DNA of 5,016 bases from positions 377-5,392 of the forward strand of contig JADGEP010000281.1 of NCBI GenBank assembly GCA_016744275.1, read 5' to 3'. Below, one piece after another: positions 1 to 5,016 of this stretch. This stretch comes from Candidatus Krumholzibacteriia bacterium. GTDB lineage: Bacteria; Krumholzibacteriota; Krumholzibacteriia; LZORAL124-64-63. Position numbers and translations under genes: made by a program. Under the pieces are notes generated by a model that saw only the letters and a program-made list of their open reading frames with translations, was not told where the DNA came from and searched no databases. How positions within the stretch are numbered: position 1 is the first letter of the stretch; every line of letters begins with the position of its first letter.

Positions 1-1780
1 CGCGTAGCGCATCCAAATCATTGCGCAAAGCGTCCAGCTTTCTTAGAAACTCGCCTTTTTTGTTGGCGGCCAGCTGAGAGGCTTGCTCGCGGTACAGCTG
101 AATTCCCTGACCCAGATTCTTACGGACTTCTTCGGTGGCGCTGTCCTTGGCCGCGGCCAACCCATCACGCTTGCGTTCGAAGTCCGTTTTCATCCGGTCC
201 ACGTGCAGCGACAGTTCCTTGAGGAACATGTGCGGCCGGCCGTCTTTCAGGGGCAACTGGGCGCGTCCATAAATGTGGTCGACCATCTCCCGCAAGCGCG
301 CCACTCGGCTGAAATAAACCGTATTGGGGCCACAACAGACGGCGGTGCGGGCCATGGGGTCAATCTCATTGGGAATCGTGGCGGCGCCGGCCAGATCGTG
401 GCAGATGCAGGCCTTGGCCACGACATGGTCGGTCGCGTCCGCCTGAAAAACCGGGCTCTCGAGAGGAGCATCAGTCAGCGAAGTCAGCTTGCGGCGCTGG
501 TAGTTTCGGCTGGCAGTGCAGATGGGCACCTTGGTGAATTCGGTGTTGGAAACCAGAAAACCTTTGGGGCATTCGCTGCCCGGTTTTCCTTCGTCGATGC
601 GCGTCAGGCGCACCTCTTCGCTGCTCGAAGTTTTCAGGCACCAGAACGGCACGCCCAAAGGAGAGGCATCACTCAGGTGCACGTCCTTCTCTTCGGCTTC
701 GCTCACTTTTTTCAGGTGTTTTTCGTCGATGTTCACGACTTCCGGCACCAGCAGGAAGGGGCTGCCCCAGCCCGTGCCGTCGACCTGATATTTTTCTTCC
801 AGCATGTGGTTTTCATCGGCAGTGCCGATGCCACCCTGCACCGTGACGCGCAGATCCATCTGGTCTTTGGGCACCGCGCGGCCGCTGTCGGTCAGGGCCT
901 TGGTCACGATATCGTGCAACTGTTCGCGCAGCTCGTCGCGTTTTTCCTTGAACTCTTCGAGCACCGGGCCAAGCAACGCCCCTTTGCCACCAAACGCATG
1001 GCCGCCACAGTTGAGGCCAGATTCGATGCGGTATTCGCTCACCCACAAACCTTTGCGGGCCAGCAGTTTTCCCTGCACCACGGCAGAGCGAAAGTCGCCC
1101 ACCTTCAGAATGATGCGCTTGCGGATCTCGCCTTGTTCGTCGGGAAAGAAATCGCCAAACTCAGCCAGATAGTTGAACAACCGGCGGTTCAGGCCCGCCG
1201 ATAAAATCAAAGACGACTTCAAGCGGCTGTTCGCATATCCACGCAACGCGCTCATCGCGTCGGCAAACGCCGGCGGCAACAACTCGCCGTTGCGCATGCG
1301 GTCGCGATCCAGCTTGGTCATGATATTCACGTCAATGGCACCGGCGCTGAGCTTGTCTTTCAATACCGCTTGCAATCGAGCCCGTTCGGCGGGATCAGCC
1401 GCCGCCTTCATGTTCTCATAAGCGACGCGCAAAGGCGAGTCGGGCAGCATTTCAAAATAGCGATTCAGGTCGCTGCCTTTTTCGAACAGCGAGCCGCGCA
1501 ACTTGTCCATCTGGCCGTGAACCATGTCGTCCATCATGTTCAGGTACGACGTGATGCGCAGGGCACGCGAATCTTCAGCATCGTTGCTGATTTCATCGTA
1601 CGTGCGGCCCGAAGTGCGGCTCAATCGCTGGCGCATTTGTTCGATCAGAACATCATCGACCAGCGATACGACGGAACTGATGCCGTAACGCGCCACCTTC
1701 AAAGGGGTGTCGATTGTAAATCCGGTGCCCATCACGGGTATATAAAACCGGTGCACGGGCTGTGTCAGGGGATGGCTCAT
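1..1780 (-). CDS. Nitronate monooxygenase/FabK/PfaD-like FMN TIM-barrel protein, C-terminus cut by window edge
   Basis: The frame is open from the ATG at 1780 to the left edge: 593 codons without a stop, 3' end missing. Motifs occur in the order expected for the nitronate monooxygenase/enoyl reductase (FabK, PfaD) superfamily. These are an N-terminal PVMGTGFTIDTPLKVA block (res 15-30) followed by GISSVVSLVDD; a strand-like IDVNIM (149-154); SSLILSAGL (189-197); RIILKVGDFRSAVVQGK (222-238); an SGLNCGGHAFGGKG motif (254-267) resembling the family's GGH loop; VTVQGGIGTADE (312-323), like the GGIG phosphate-binding loop; and GWGSPFLLVPE (337-347), like GTxFLxTPE. A Cys-containing segment, CICHDLAG...CCGPN (458-485), resembles the C-terminal part of longer family members. 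Beyond about residue 525 the chain is charged and probably helical or coiled-coil. Residues about 55-145 look like a helical insert. Family members bind FMN and use nitroalkanes or enoyl thioesters; the substrate here is unknown. It lies 42 bp after manB and is probably co-transcribed with it. Confidence 0.8.
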   Translation of the reverse strand, partial: MSHPLTQPVHRFYIPVMGTGFTIDTPLKVARYGISSVVSLVDDVLIEQMRQRLSRTSGRTYDEISNDAEDSRALRITSYLNMMDDMVHGQMDKLRGSLFEKGSDLNRYFEMLPDSPLRVAYENMKAAADPAERARLQAVLKDKLSAGAIDVNIMTKLDRDRMRNGELLPPAFADAMSALRGYANSRLKSSLILSAGLNRRLFNYLAEFGDFFPDEQGEIRKRIILKVGDFRSAVVQGKLLARKGLWVSEYRIESGLNCGGHAFGGKGALLGPVLEEFKEKRDELREQLHDIVTKALTDSGRAVPKDQMDLRVTVQGGIGTADENHMLEEKYQVDGTGWGSPFLLVPEVVNIDEKHLKKVSEAEEKDVHLSDASPLGVPFWCLKTSSSEEVRLTRIDEGKPGSECPKGFLVSNTEFTKVPICTASRNYQRRKLTSLTDAPLESPVFQADATDHVVAKACICHDLAGAATIPNEIDPMARTAVCCGPNTVYFSRVARLREMVDHIYGRAQLPLKDGRPHMFLKELSLHVDRMKTDFERKRDGLAAAKDSATEEVRKNLGQGIQLYREQASQLAANKKGEFLRKLDALRNDLDALR

Positions 1781-1789
1781 GGCATACCG

Positions 1790-1795
1790 CTCCTT
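1790..1795 (-). promoter_or_regulatory. Ribosome binding site fixing the start of the FMN-barrel gene
   Basis: The minus strand carries AAGGAG, 9 nt before the ATG at 1780. A closer ATG at 1785 opens only a two-codon frame (ATG CCA TGA), whose stop overlaps the chosen ATG as ATGA. The chosen start therefore gives the long frame, and the mini-frame could at most help re-initiation. Confidence 0.65.
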
Positions 1796-1822
1796 CAAGT
1801 TCTGTTTGGTCAAAAGATCACA

Positions 1823-3184
1823 TTAACCATCCAGAAGCGCCAGTATCTCCGCCGTTTTTTCTTCCATCAGGGCCTGATCGGCCCGGGATTCCACATTCAG
1901 CCGGATCACGGGCTCGGTATTGCTTTGGCGCAAATTGAAGCGCCAAGCGCCCATATCCATGCTGATTCCGTCGGTCTGGTCGATTCCCTTGGCCTCAGGG
2001 CCGTACTTTTTCTCGATCCGGTCCAGGGCCGCCGCCGGGTCGTCCAGGCGCCGATTGATTTCGCCGCTGGCCGGATATGCCGCCTGCATCGCCGCCACCA
2101 GAGCCGAAAGCGGCTTGCCCGTGACCGTCATTTCTTCCAAAACCGACAGCCAGGGCAGCATGCCCGTGTCGCAATAGGCAAAATCCCGGAAGTAATGATG
2201 GGCCGACATTTCGCCGCCGTATTCTGCATCTTCCTGGCGCATGCGTTCCTTGATAAATGCGTGGCCCGTCTTGTTCATGATCGGGCGCCCACCGGCAGCG
2301 GTGACGATGTCCACCGTATTCCACAACAGGCGCGGATCGTGCACAATTCCACCGCCCGGATTGCTGCGTAAAGCCGCGGCGGCCAGCAGGCCAACCAGGT
2401 AATATCCCTCAATGAAATCGCCCTTCTCATCGAAGAAGAAGCAACGATCGAAGTCGCCATCCCAGGCCAAGCCCAGGTCCGCACCGTGCTCGCGCACCGC
2501 GTCGGCCGTGGCCGAACGGTTGTCGGGCAGTAACGGGTTGGGAATGCCGTTGGGGAAGTTGCCATCCGGCTCGTCAAAAACGTGAATGAACTCGCAGGGC
2601 AAGGCCGCCGCGATGGCCCGCACCACTGGACCGGCACAACCATTGCCGCCATTGGCCACCACCTTCAGCGGTTTGAAGGTGTCGACCTTGTATTTGCCCA
2701 ACAGGTACTGCACGTATTCAGCCTGGATGTCCTCACGGGTCACCTTGCCTGGAGTGCTGACCGGTTCCATGTCGCAATCGATGGCACCGGTGCCGATTTC
2801 ATTCAGGCCGCTGTCACCACTGATAGGTTTGGCCTCATCCCGGACCAACTTCATACCGTTGTGATCCATGGGATTATGGCTGGCAGTGACCATCACGCCG
2901 CCATCAAGCTCCCTCGCAAAAGTCGTGTAGTAAACCATTTCCGTACCGCATTCACCGATATCCAGAACATTGGCCCCGGCGTCGGTCAGGCCACGGGTCA
3001 GTTCGCGGCACAACTCTTCGCTGGTCAGGCGGCAATCGCGTCCCACGACAAAGTTCTGCCCCTTCAAATAACGCGCCGTGGAAAGCCCCACGCGGTAGGC
3101 CAGATCAGTATTCAGTTCTCCCGGCACCTTGCCGCGAATATCATAGGCTTTGAAACAGGCTGGTTTGGTGGACTTTTGGGCCAT
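1823..3184 (-). CDS. manB: Phosphomannomutase/phosphoglucomutase (CpsG/ManB type)
   Basis: A cytosolic alpha-D-phosphohexomutase that interconverts mannose-6-phosphate and mannose-1-phosphate, feeding GDP-mannose synthesis for capsule, O-antigen or exopolysaccharide. Many members also act on glucose phosphates. The full domain set is present. It includes FKAYDIRG near the N-terminus (11-18); the phosphoserine loop TASHNPMDHNGMKLV, with Ser102 as the phosphorylated residue; DGNFPNGIPNPLLP (207-220); the metal-binding DGDFDR loop (242-247); the sugar-recognition loop GGEMSAHHYF (323-332); and the C-terminal phosphate-binding RQSNTEPVIRLN (419-430). The length of 453 aa is normal for the family, and long blocks read very like Escherichia coli CpsG. 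No key residue is missing. The ATG at 3184 is supported by a ribosome binding site and by the family N-terminus. It is the first gene of the leftward unit. Whether mannose or glucose phosphate is the main substrate cannot be read from sequence alone. Confidence 0.96.
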   Translation of the reverse strand: MAQKSTKPACFKAYDIRGKVPGELNTDLAYRVGLSTARYLKGQNFVVGRDCRLTSEELCRELTRGLTDAGANVLDIGECGTEMVYYTTFARELDGGVMVTASHNPMDHNGMKLVRDEAKPISGDSGLNEIGTGAIDCDMEPVSTPGKVTREDIQAEYVQYLLGKYKVDTFKPLKVVANGGNGCAGPVVRAIAAALPCEFIHVFDEPDGNFPNGIPNPLLPDNRSATADAVREHGADLGLAWDGDFDRCFFFDEKGDFIEGYYLVGLLAAAALRSNPGGGIVHDPRLLWNTVDIVTAAGGRPIMNKTGHAFIKERMRQEDAEYGGEMSAHHYFRDFAYCDTGMLPWLSVLEEMTVTGKPLSALVAAMQAAYPASGEINRRLDDPAAALDRIEKKYGPEAKGIDQTDGISMDMGAWRFNLRQSNTEPVIRLNVESRADQALMEEKTAEILALLDG

Positions 3185-3194
3185 GGAATTCGAA

Positions 3195-3201
3195 CTCTCC
3201 T
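3195..3201 (-). promoter_or_regulatory. Ribosome binding site of manB
   Basis: The minus strand reads AGGAGAG, 10 nt before the ATG at 3184. It lies immediately downstream of the hairpin at 3203-3222 (one base between), so folding of the leader could affect ribosome access. Confidence 0.6.
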
Positions 3202-3202
3202 G

Positions 3203-3222
3203 AATCCGGTTGCGACCGGATT
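3203..3222. repeat. Perfect 8-bp inverted repeat (hairpin) in the manB leader
   Basis: AATCCGGT, a 4-nt TGCG loop, then ACCGGATT: a perfect 8-bp stem. On the plus strand it is followed by two further T residues, making a run of four T (3221-3224), too short for a confident intrinsic terminator. On the minus strand it sits in the predicted 5' leader of manB, directly before the Shine-Dalgarno sequence. It could be a leader hairpin, a protein-binding palindrome or a chance structure. The repeat itself is certain; its role is not. Confidence 0.6.
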
Positions 3223-3244
3223 TTCATAAGGGGCGACAGATTTC

Positions 3245-3273
3245 TTGTGATTCGCTCTCTGTGTGAGTAGCAT
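3245..3273 (+). promoter_or_regulatory. Weak candidate sigma70 promoter for the lipoprotein operon
   Basis: TTGTGA (3245-3250), a 17-nt spacer, then TAGCAT (3268-3273). Each box matches the consensus at 4 of 6 positions. It would give a 5' leader of about 80 nt before the ATG at 3361. Some promoter is expected in this divergent gap, but this particular one is only a candidate. Confidence 0.25.
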
Positions 3274-3300
3274 GAAAACATCAGCTCGGCAAGAGGGGGC

Positions 3301-3329
3301 TCTATACCGCCGACGAGAAATTGTTCCAA
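3301..3329 (-). promoter_or_regulatory. Candidate sigma70 promoter for manB and the downstream gene
   Basis: On the minus strand: TTGGAA (3329-3324), a 17-nt spacer, then TATAGA (3306-3301). Each box has 4 of 6 consensus matches and the spacing is ideal. Transcription would begin near 3294, leaving a leader of about 110 nt that contains the perfect hairpin at 3203-3222. Confidence 0.35.
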
Positions 3330-3350
3330 ACCTGTCTCGAATCAAAATCC

Positions 3351-3355
3351 GGAGG
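3351..3355 (+). promoter_or_regulatory. Strong ribosome binding site of the lipoprotein gene
   Basis: GGAGG, 5 nt before the ATG at 3361. It fixes the start, which also gives a textbook lipoprotein signal peptide. Confidence 0.7.
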
Positions 3356-3360
3356 AAGAA

Positions 3361-4128
3361 ATGAAGAAGCTGTTGCTGCTGACCATCACCGTGTTGGCCG
3401 CCCTGACCGTCACTGGTTGCGTGAATTTCCAAAGCCACACCGACATCCAAAGCGATGGTTCCGGCGTTGCCCAGATGAGCATGTCCATGTCGCCTTCCAT
3501 CCAGGAAGCCCTGGCCGAGATGAAAGCGATGGATTCCAGCCAGGCCGACGAGATGGACTTTCCCCTGCTGGACGACCTGCAGAAAGACAAGATCGAGAAG
3601 GCCGCCAAGGGTCGGGGCGTGAAGATCAAAAAGTTCGAAAAAGCCATGGTTGACGGCCGTGAGACAGTTGAAATCGTCATGGCCTTTGACGACCTCGAAG
3701 GCCTCAGCTATGTCATGAACCGCGTGATGGGCGACGGCGCCAGCAACGACGGCATGGGCATCTTCGACGCTGGCGACGGCAACTACGTTCTCAAGCAGAC
3801 CACCTACGACTTCCCGGTCGAAGATGTGGTCGAAGAAGAAGTTGAAGAAGAATCGGATCCCATGGAAGACATGCAAAACATGGACCCCGAACAGATGCAG
3901 AAGCAGATGGAAATCATGGGCAAGCTCATGGGCGCCATGGCCGAACTGGACGTCAGCTTCCAGATCACCGTGCCCGGCGACATCATCAGCAGCAACGCCC
4001 CGACGACCGATGGCCGCACCAGTGTGTGGTCCATCAACTCCAGCAATATGATGACCATGGACCAGGATATGGAGCCTGAGATTGTTTTCTCGGGTAAGGG
4101 CCTGAAACTGAAGCCCATGACGGAATAG
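3361..4128 (+). CDS. Met-rich acidic lipoprotein with LppM-like C-terminal region
   Basis: Residues 1-20 form a lipoprotein signal peptide: MKK, a hydrophobic Leu/Thr/Val stretch, and the lipobox VTGC with Cys20 as the lipidated residue. Cys20 is the only Cys in the protein. Position +2 is Val rather than Asp, which by the Lol sorting rule of enterobacteria points to the outer membrane. The mature chain starts with an HTDIQSDGSG strand-like block, then a Ser/Met run (MSMSMS, 39-44). A very acidic segment follows at about 154-170 (VEDVVEEEVEEES), then a helix rich in Met at 168-193. The last part, with FQITVPGDIISSNAP and a TSVWSIN block (200-226), recalls the VPG/W pattern of the LppM (DUF3153-type) domain; this is a resemblance, not a proven assignment. 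There are 25 Met in 255 residues. The function is unknown. The gene heads a plus-strand unit and ends 8 bp before the AlkD-like gene. Confidence 0.88.
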   Translation: MKKLLLLTITVLAALTVTGCVNFQSHTDIQSDGSGVAQMSMSMSPSIQEALAEMKAMDSSQADEMDFPLLDDLQKDKIEKAAKGRGVKIKKFEKAMVDGRETVEIVMAFDDLEGLSYVMNRVMGDGASNDGMGIFDAGDGNYVLKQTTYDFPVEDVVEEEVEEESDPMEDMQNMDPEQMQKQMEIMGKLMGAMAELDVSFQITVPGDIISSNAPTTDGRTSVWSINSSNMMTMDQDMEPEIVFSGKGLKLKPMTE

Positions 4129-4136
4129 GCAGGATC

Positions 4137-4826
4137 ATGACACTTGCACAGACCCTGGCCGCCCTGAAAAAAGAAGGCACGGTCCAAAACACGAAGGTGT
4201 ACGGCAATCACGGCGTCACCGGCGCCATGTATGGCGTCAGCTATGCCGCCTTGAAAAAGCTGAAGAAGAGCATCGGAACCGATCATGCCCTGGCCAATGG
4301 CCTGTGGCAGAGCGGCAACCACGACGCCCGCGTCCTGGCCTGCATGGTGGCCGACCCAGCCGCCATGAAAGCCAAAGATCTGGATGCCTGGGTGCGCGGT
4401 ATCGACAACTATGTTCTTTGTGACGCCTTCGCCGAAGTGGTCGCCCGATCCGGCCTGGGTCTGCGCAAGTTTGAGATTTGGAAAAAACGCAAAAGCGAAT
4501 ACGTGTCCACCGCAGCCTGGAATGCGTTGTGTTCAGCGACAACATATGAAGACGGCGCGGCCATCAGCAATGACTTCGCCGTGACCCAGCTCAAACACAT
4601 CGAAAACGAGATCCACCACCAGCCCAACCGCACCCGGCACAGCATGAACCAGGCCTTGATCTGCCTGGGTGTGATGAACCCTACCCTGGCGCGCAAGGCC
4701 AAGGCGGCGGCGAAGCGCATCGGCACCGTGGAAGTGGATCACGGCAAAACCAGCTGCAAGACGCCTGAAGCGGTGGCCTACATCGACAAGGTTTTGGATC
4801 ACCGCGCCCAAAAGGCCAAAAAATGA
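4137..4826 (+). CDS. AlkD-like DNA alkylation repair family protein (HEAT-like repeats)
   Basis: Its 229 aa match the usual length of the AlkD/DNA alkylation repair family (COG4912), all-helical proteins built of HEAT-like repeats. The known enzyme in this family, Bacillus cereus AlkD, is a glycosylase that removes 3- and 7-alkylpurines. Family marks seen here are VYGNHGVTGAMYGVSYAALKKLKK (21-44), LWQSGNHDARVLACMVADP (56-74), LDAWVRGIDNYVLCD (82-96), and the subfamily C-terminal block VEVDHGKTSCKTPEAVAYI (198-216). Asp96 aligns by eye with the AlkD catalytic Asp113. Trp109 of AlkD corresponds to Tyr92 here, and the Arg148 region reads YVSTAAW (122-128) without an Arg. Activity is therefore uncertain. 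The ATG at 4137 has only AGGA at 2 nt spacing, a weak ribosome site, suggesting translational coupling to the lipoprotein gene 8 bp upstream. The stop overlaps the next start. Confidence 0.88.
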   Translation: MTLAQTLAALKKEGTVQNTKVYGNHGVTGAMYGVSYAALKKLKKSIGTDHALANGLWQSGNHDARVLACMVADPAAMKAKDLDAWVRGIDNYVLCDAFAEVVARSGLGLRKFEIWKKRKSEYVSTAAWNALCSATTYEDGAAISNDFAVTQLKHIENEIHHQPNRTRHSMNQALICLGVMNPTLARKAKAAAKRIGTVEVDHGKTSCKTPEAVAYIDKVLDHRAQKAKK

Positions 4827-5016
4827 GGCGGAACGAACTGGCCGCCAATGACGAAGCCCTTTTTCAAGAACTGACTGACGAAGTGATGGTCGGCTATCTG
4901 GGACTGGTCACCTCGTCGGGCACCCCGCGCAGCATCGCCTTGAACTTTGCGGCCCTGGGCCACGACCTCTATTTCCACGGGGCCCTGGGCGGTGAAAAAT
5001 ACGAGCTGCTCCAGAA
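4823..5016 (+). CDS. Pyridoxamine 5'-phosphate oxidase-like (NimA-like) flavin-binding protein, 5' part
   Basis: The first 64 codons of a frame that is still open at the right edge. It starts at an ATG overlapping the previous stop (ATGA, 4823-4826), with AAAGG 7 nt upstream. The N-terminus, MRRNE, a short acidic helix, then VGYLGLVTSSGTPRSIALNF (23-42) and LYFHGALGGEKYELLQ (49-64), follows the pattern of the flavin split-barrel PPOX/NimA-related family (COG3467). In this family the strand after 'GLV' and the 'PLNF...YFHGA..G.K...L' segment build the FMN site. Members are small soluble flavoproteins. Some reduce nitroimidazoles; most have no known substrate. The 4-bp overlap implies translational coupling with the AlkD-like gene. 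The C-terminal half is not in the window, so substrate class and length cannot be judged. Confidence 0.85.
   Translation, partial: MRRNELAANDEALFQELTDEVMVGYLGLVTSSGTPRSIALNFAALGHDLYFHGALGGEKYELLQ

Noticed and set aside
83..1204. 373-codon plus-strand open frame
   Set aside because: It is antisense to the FMN-barrel gene, whose frame shows ordered family motifs and a ribosome site. The plus-strand product is His/Phe/Ala-rich low-complexity text typical of a shadow frame.
1370..2371. 333-codon plus-strand open frame
   Set aside because: It is antisense across the manB 3' part and the start of the next gene. It spans two real genes, has no recognisable domain and is a shadow frame.
3203..3224. 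Intrinsic terminator on the plus strand
   Set aside because: The stem is perfect, but only four T follow before C. No plus-strand gene ends upstream, so there is nothing to terminate.
3141..3227. 28-codon upstream frame overlapping the manB start (ATG at 3227 on the minus strand)
   Set aside because: No ribosome binding site precedes it (the upstream bases are GCCCCTT), and it is out of frame with manB. A regulatory upstream frame cannot be excluded, but nothing supports it.
2582..3229. 215-codon plus-strand open frame
   Set aside because: It is antisense to the clearly conserved manB N-terminal half and has no family motifs.
3185..3360. tRNA, small RNA or riboswitch in the divergent gap
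   Set aside because: No cloverleaf or known aptamer core is recognisable by eye. Apart from the one hairpin and the promoter candidates, nothing structured stands out.
3112..3876. 254-codon minus-strand open frame covering the divergent region
   Set aside because: It runs antisense through the lipoprotein gene and across both predicted promoters. Its His/Val/Phe-rich composition marks a shadow frame.
1..5016. CRISPR array, insertion sequence or phage element
   Set aside because: No regularly spaced direct repeats, transposase, integrase or terminal inverted repeats were seen. All genes look like ordinary chromosomal genes of similar base composition.

Overview
The window looks like chromosomal DNA from a Gram-negative bacterium with moderately high GC content. 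The Gram-negative call rests on a lipoprotein signal with no Asp after the lipidated Cys, and on a CpsG-type ManB of the kind common in proteobacteria. No rRNA, mobile element or other phylogenetic marker is present, so the lineage cannot be fixed more closely. Gene density is high: the only sizeable non-coding stretch is a 176-bp divergent intergenic region (3185-3360).

Left arm, minus strand (1-3184): manB (phosphomannomutase/phosphoglucomutase, 453 aa, complete) is followed 42 bp downstream by a long gene that runs off the left edge (593 codons visible). The long gene has no complete reading frame inside the window. Read in full, its product appears to be a divergent member of the FMN-dependent TIM-barrel superfamily of nitronate monooxygenase, FabK and PfaD. 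It has an inserted helical segment and a charged C-terminal tail. The two genes are probably co-transcribed from a promoter in the divergent region.

Centre (3185-3360): a divergent control region. It holds a plausible sigma70-type promoter for manB, a perfect 8-bp hairpin directly before the manB ribosome binding site, and a weaker promoter candidate for the rightward genes.

Right arm, plus strand (3361-5016): three tightly packed genes. They are a Met-rich acidic lipoprotein with an LppM-like C-terminal part (255 aa), an AlkD-like HEAT-repeat DNA alkylation repair family protein (229 aa, 8 bp downstream), and the first 64 codons of a pyridoxamine-phosphate-oxidase-like (NimA-like) flavin split-barrel protein that overlaps the previous stop by 4 bp (ATGA). 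The spacing implies one operon. No common pathway is evident, although the last two would fit a chemical-damage or detoxification theme.

No CRISPR array, RNA gene, insertion sequence or obvious new multi-gene system is visible. The points most worth following are the divergent FMN-barrel protein, the AlkD-like protein with altered active-site positions, and the Met-rich lipoprotein. All family assignments come from reading motifs against remembered families, not from a search.
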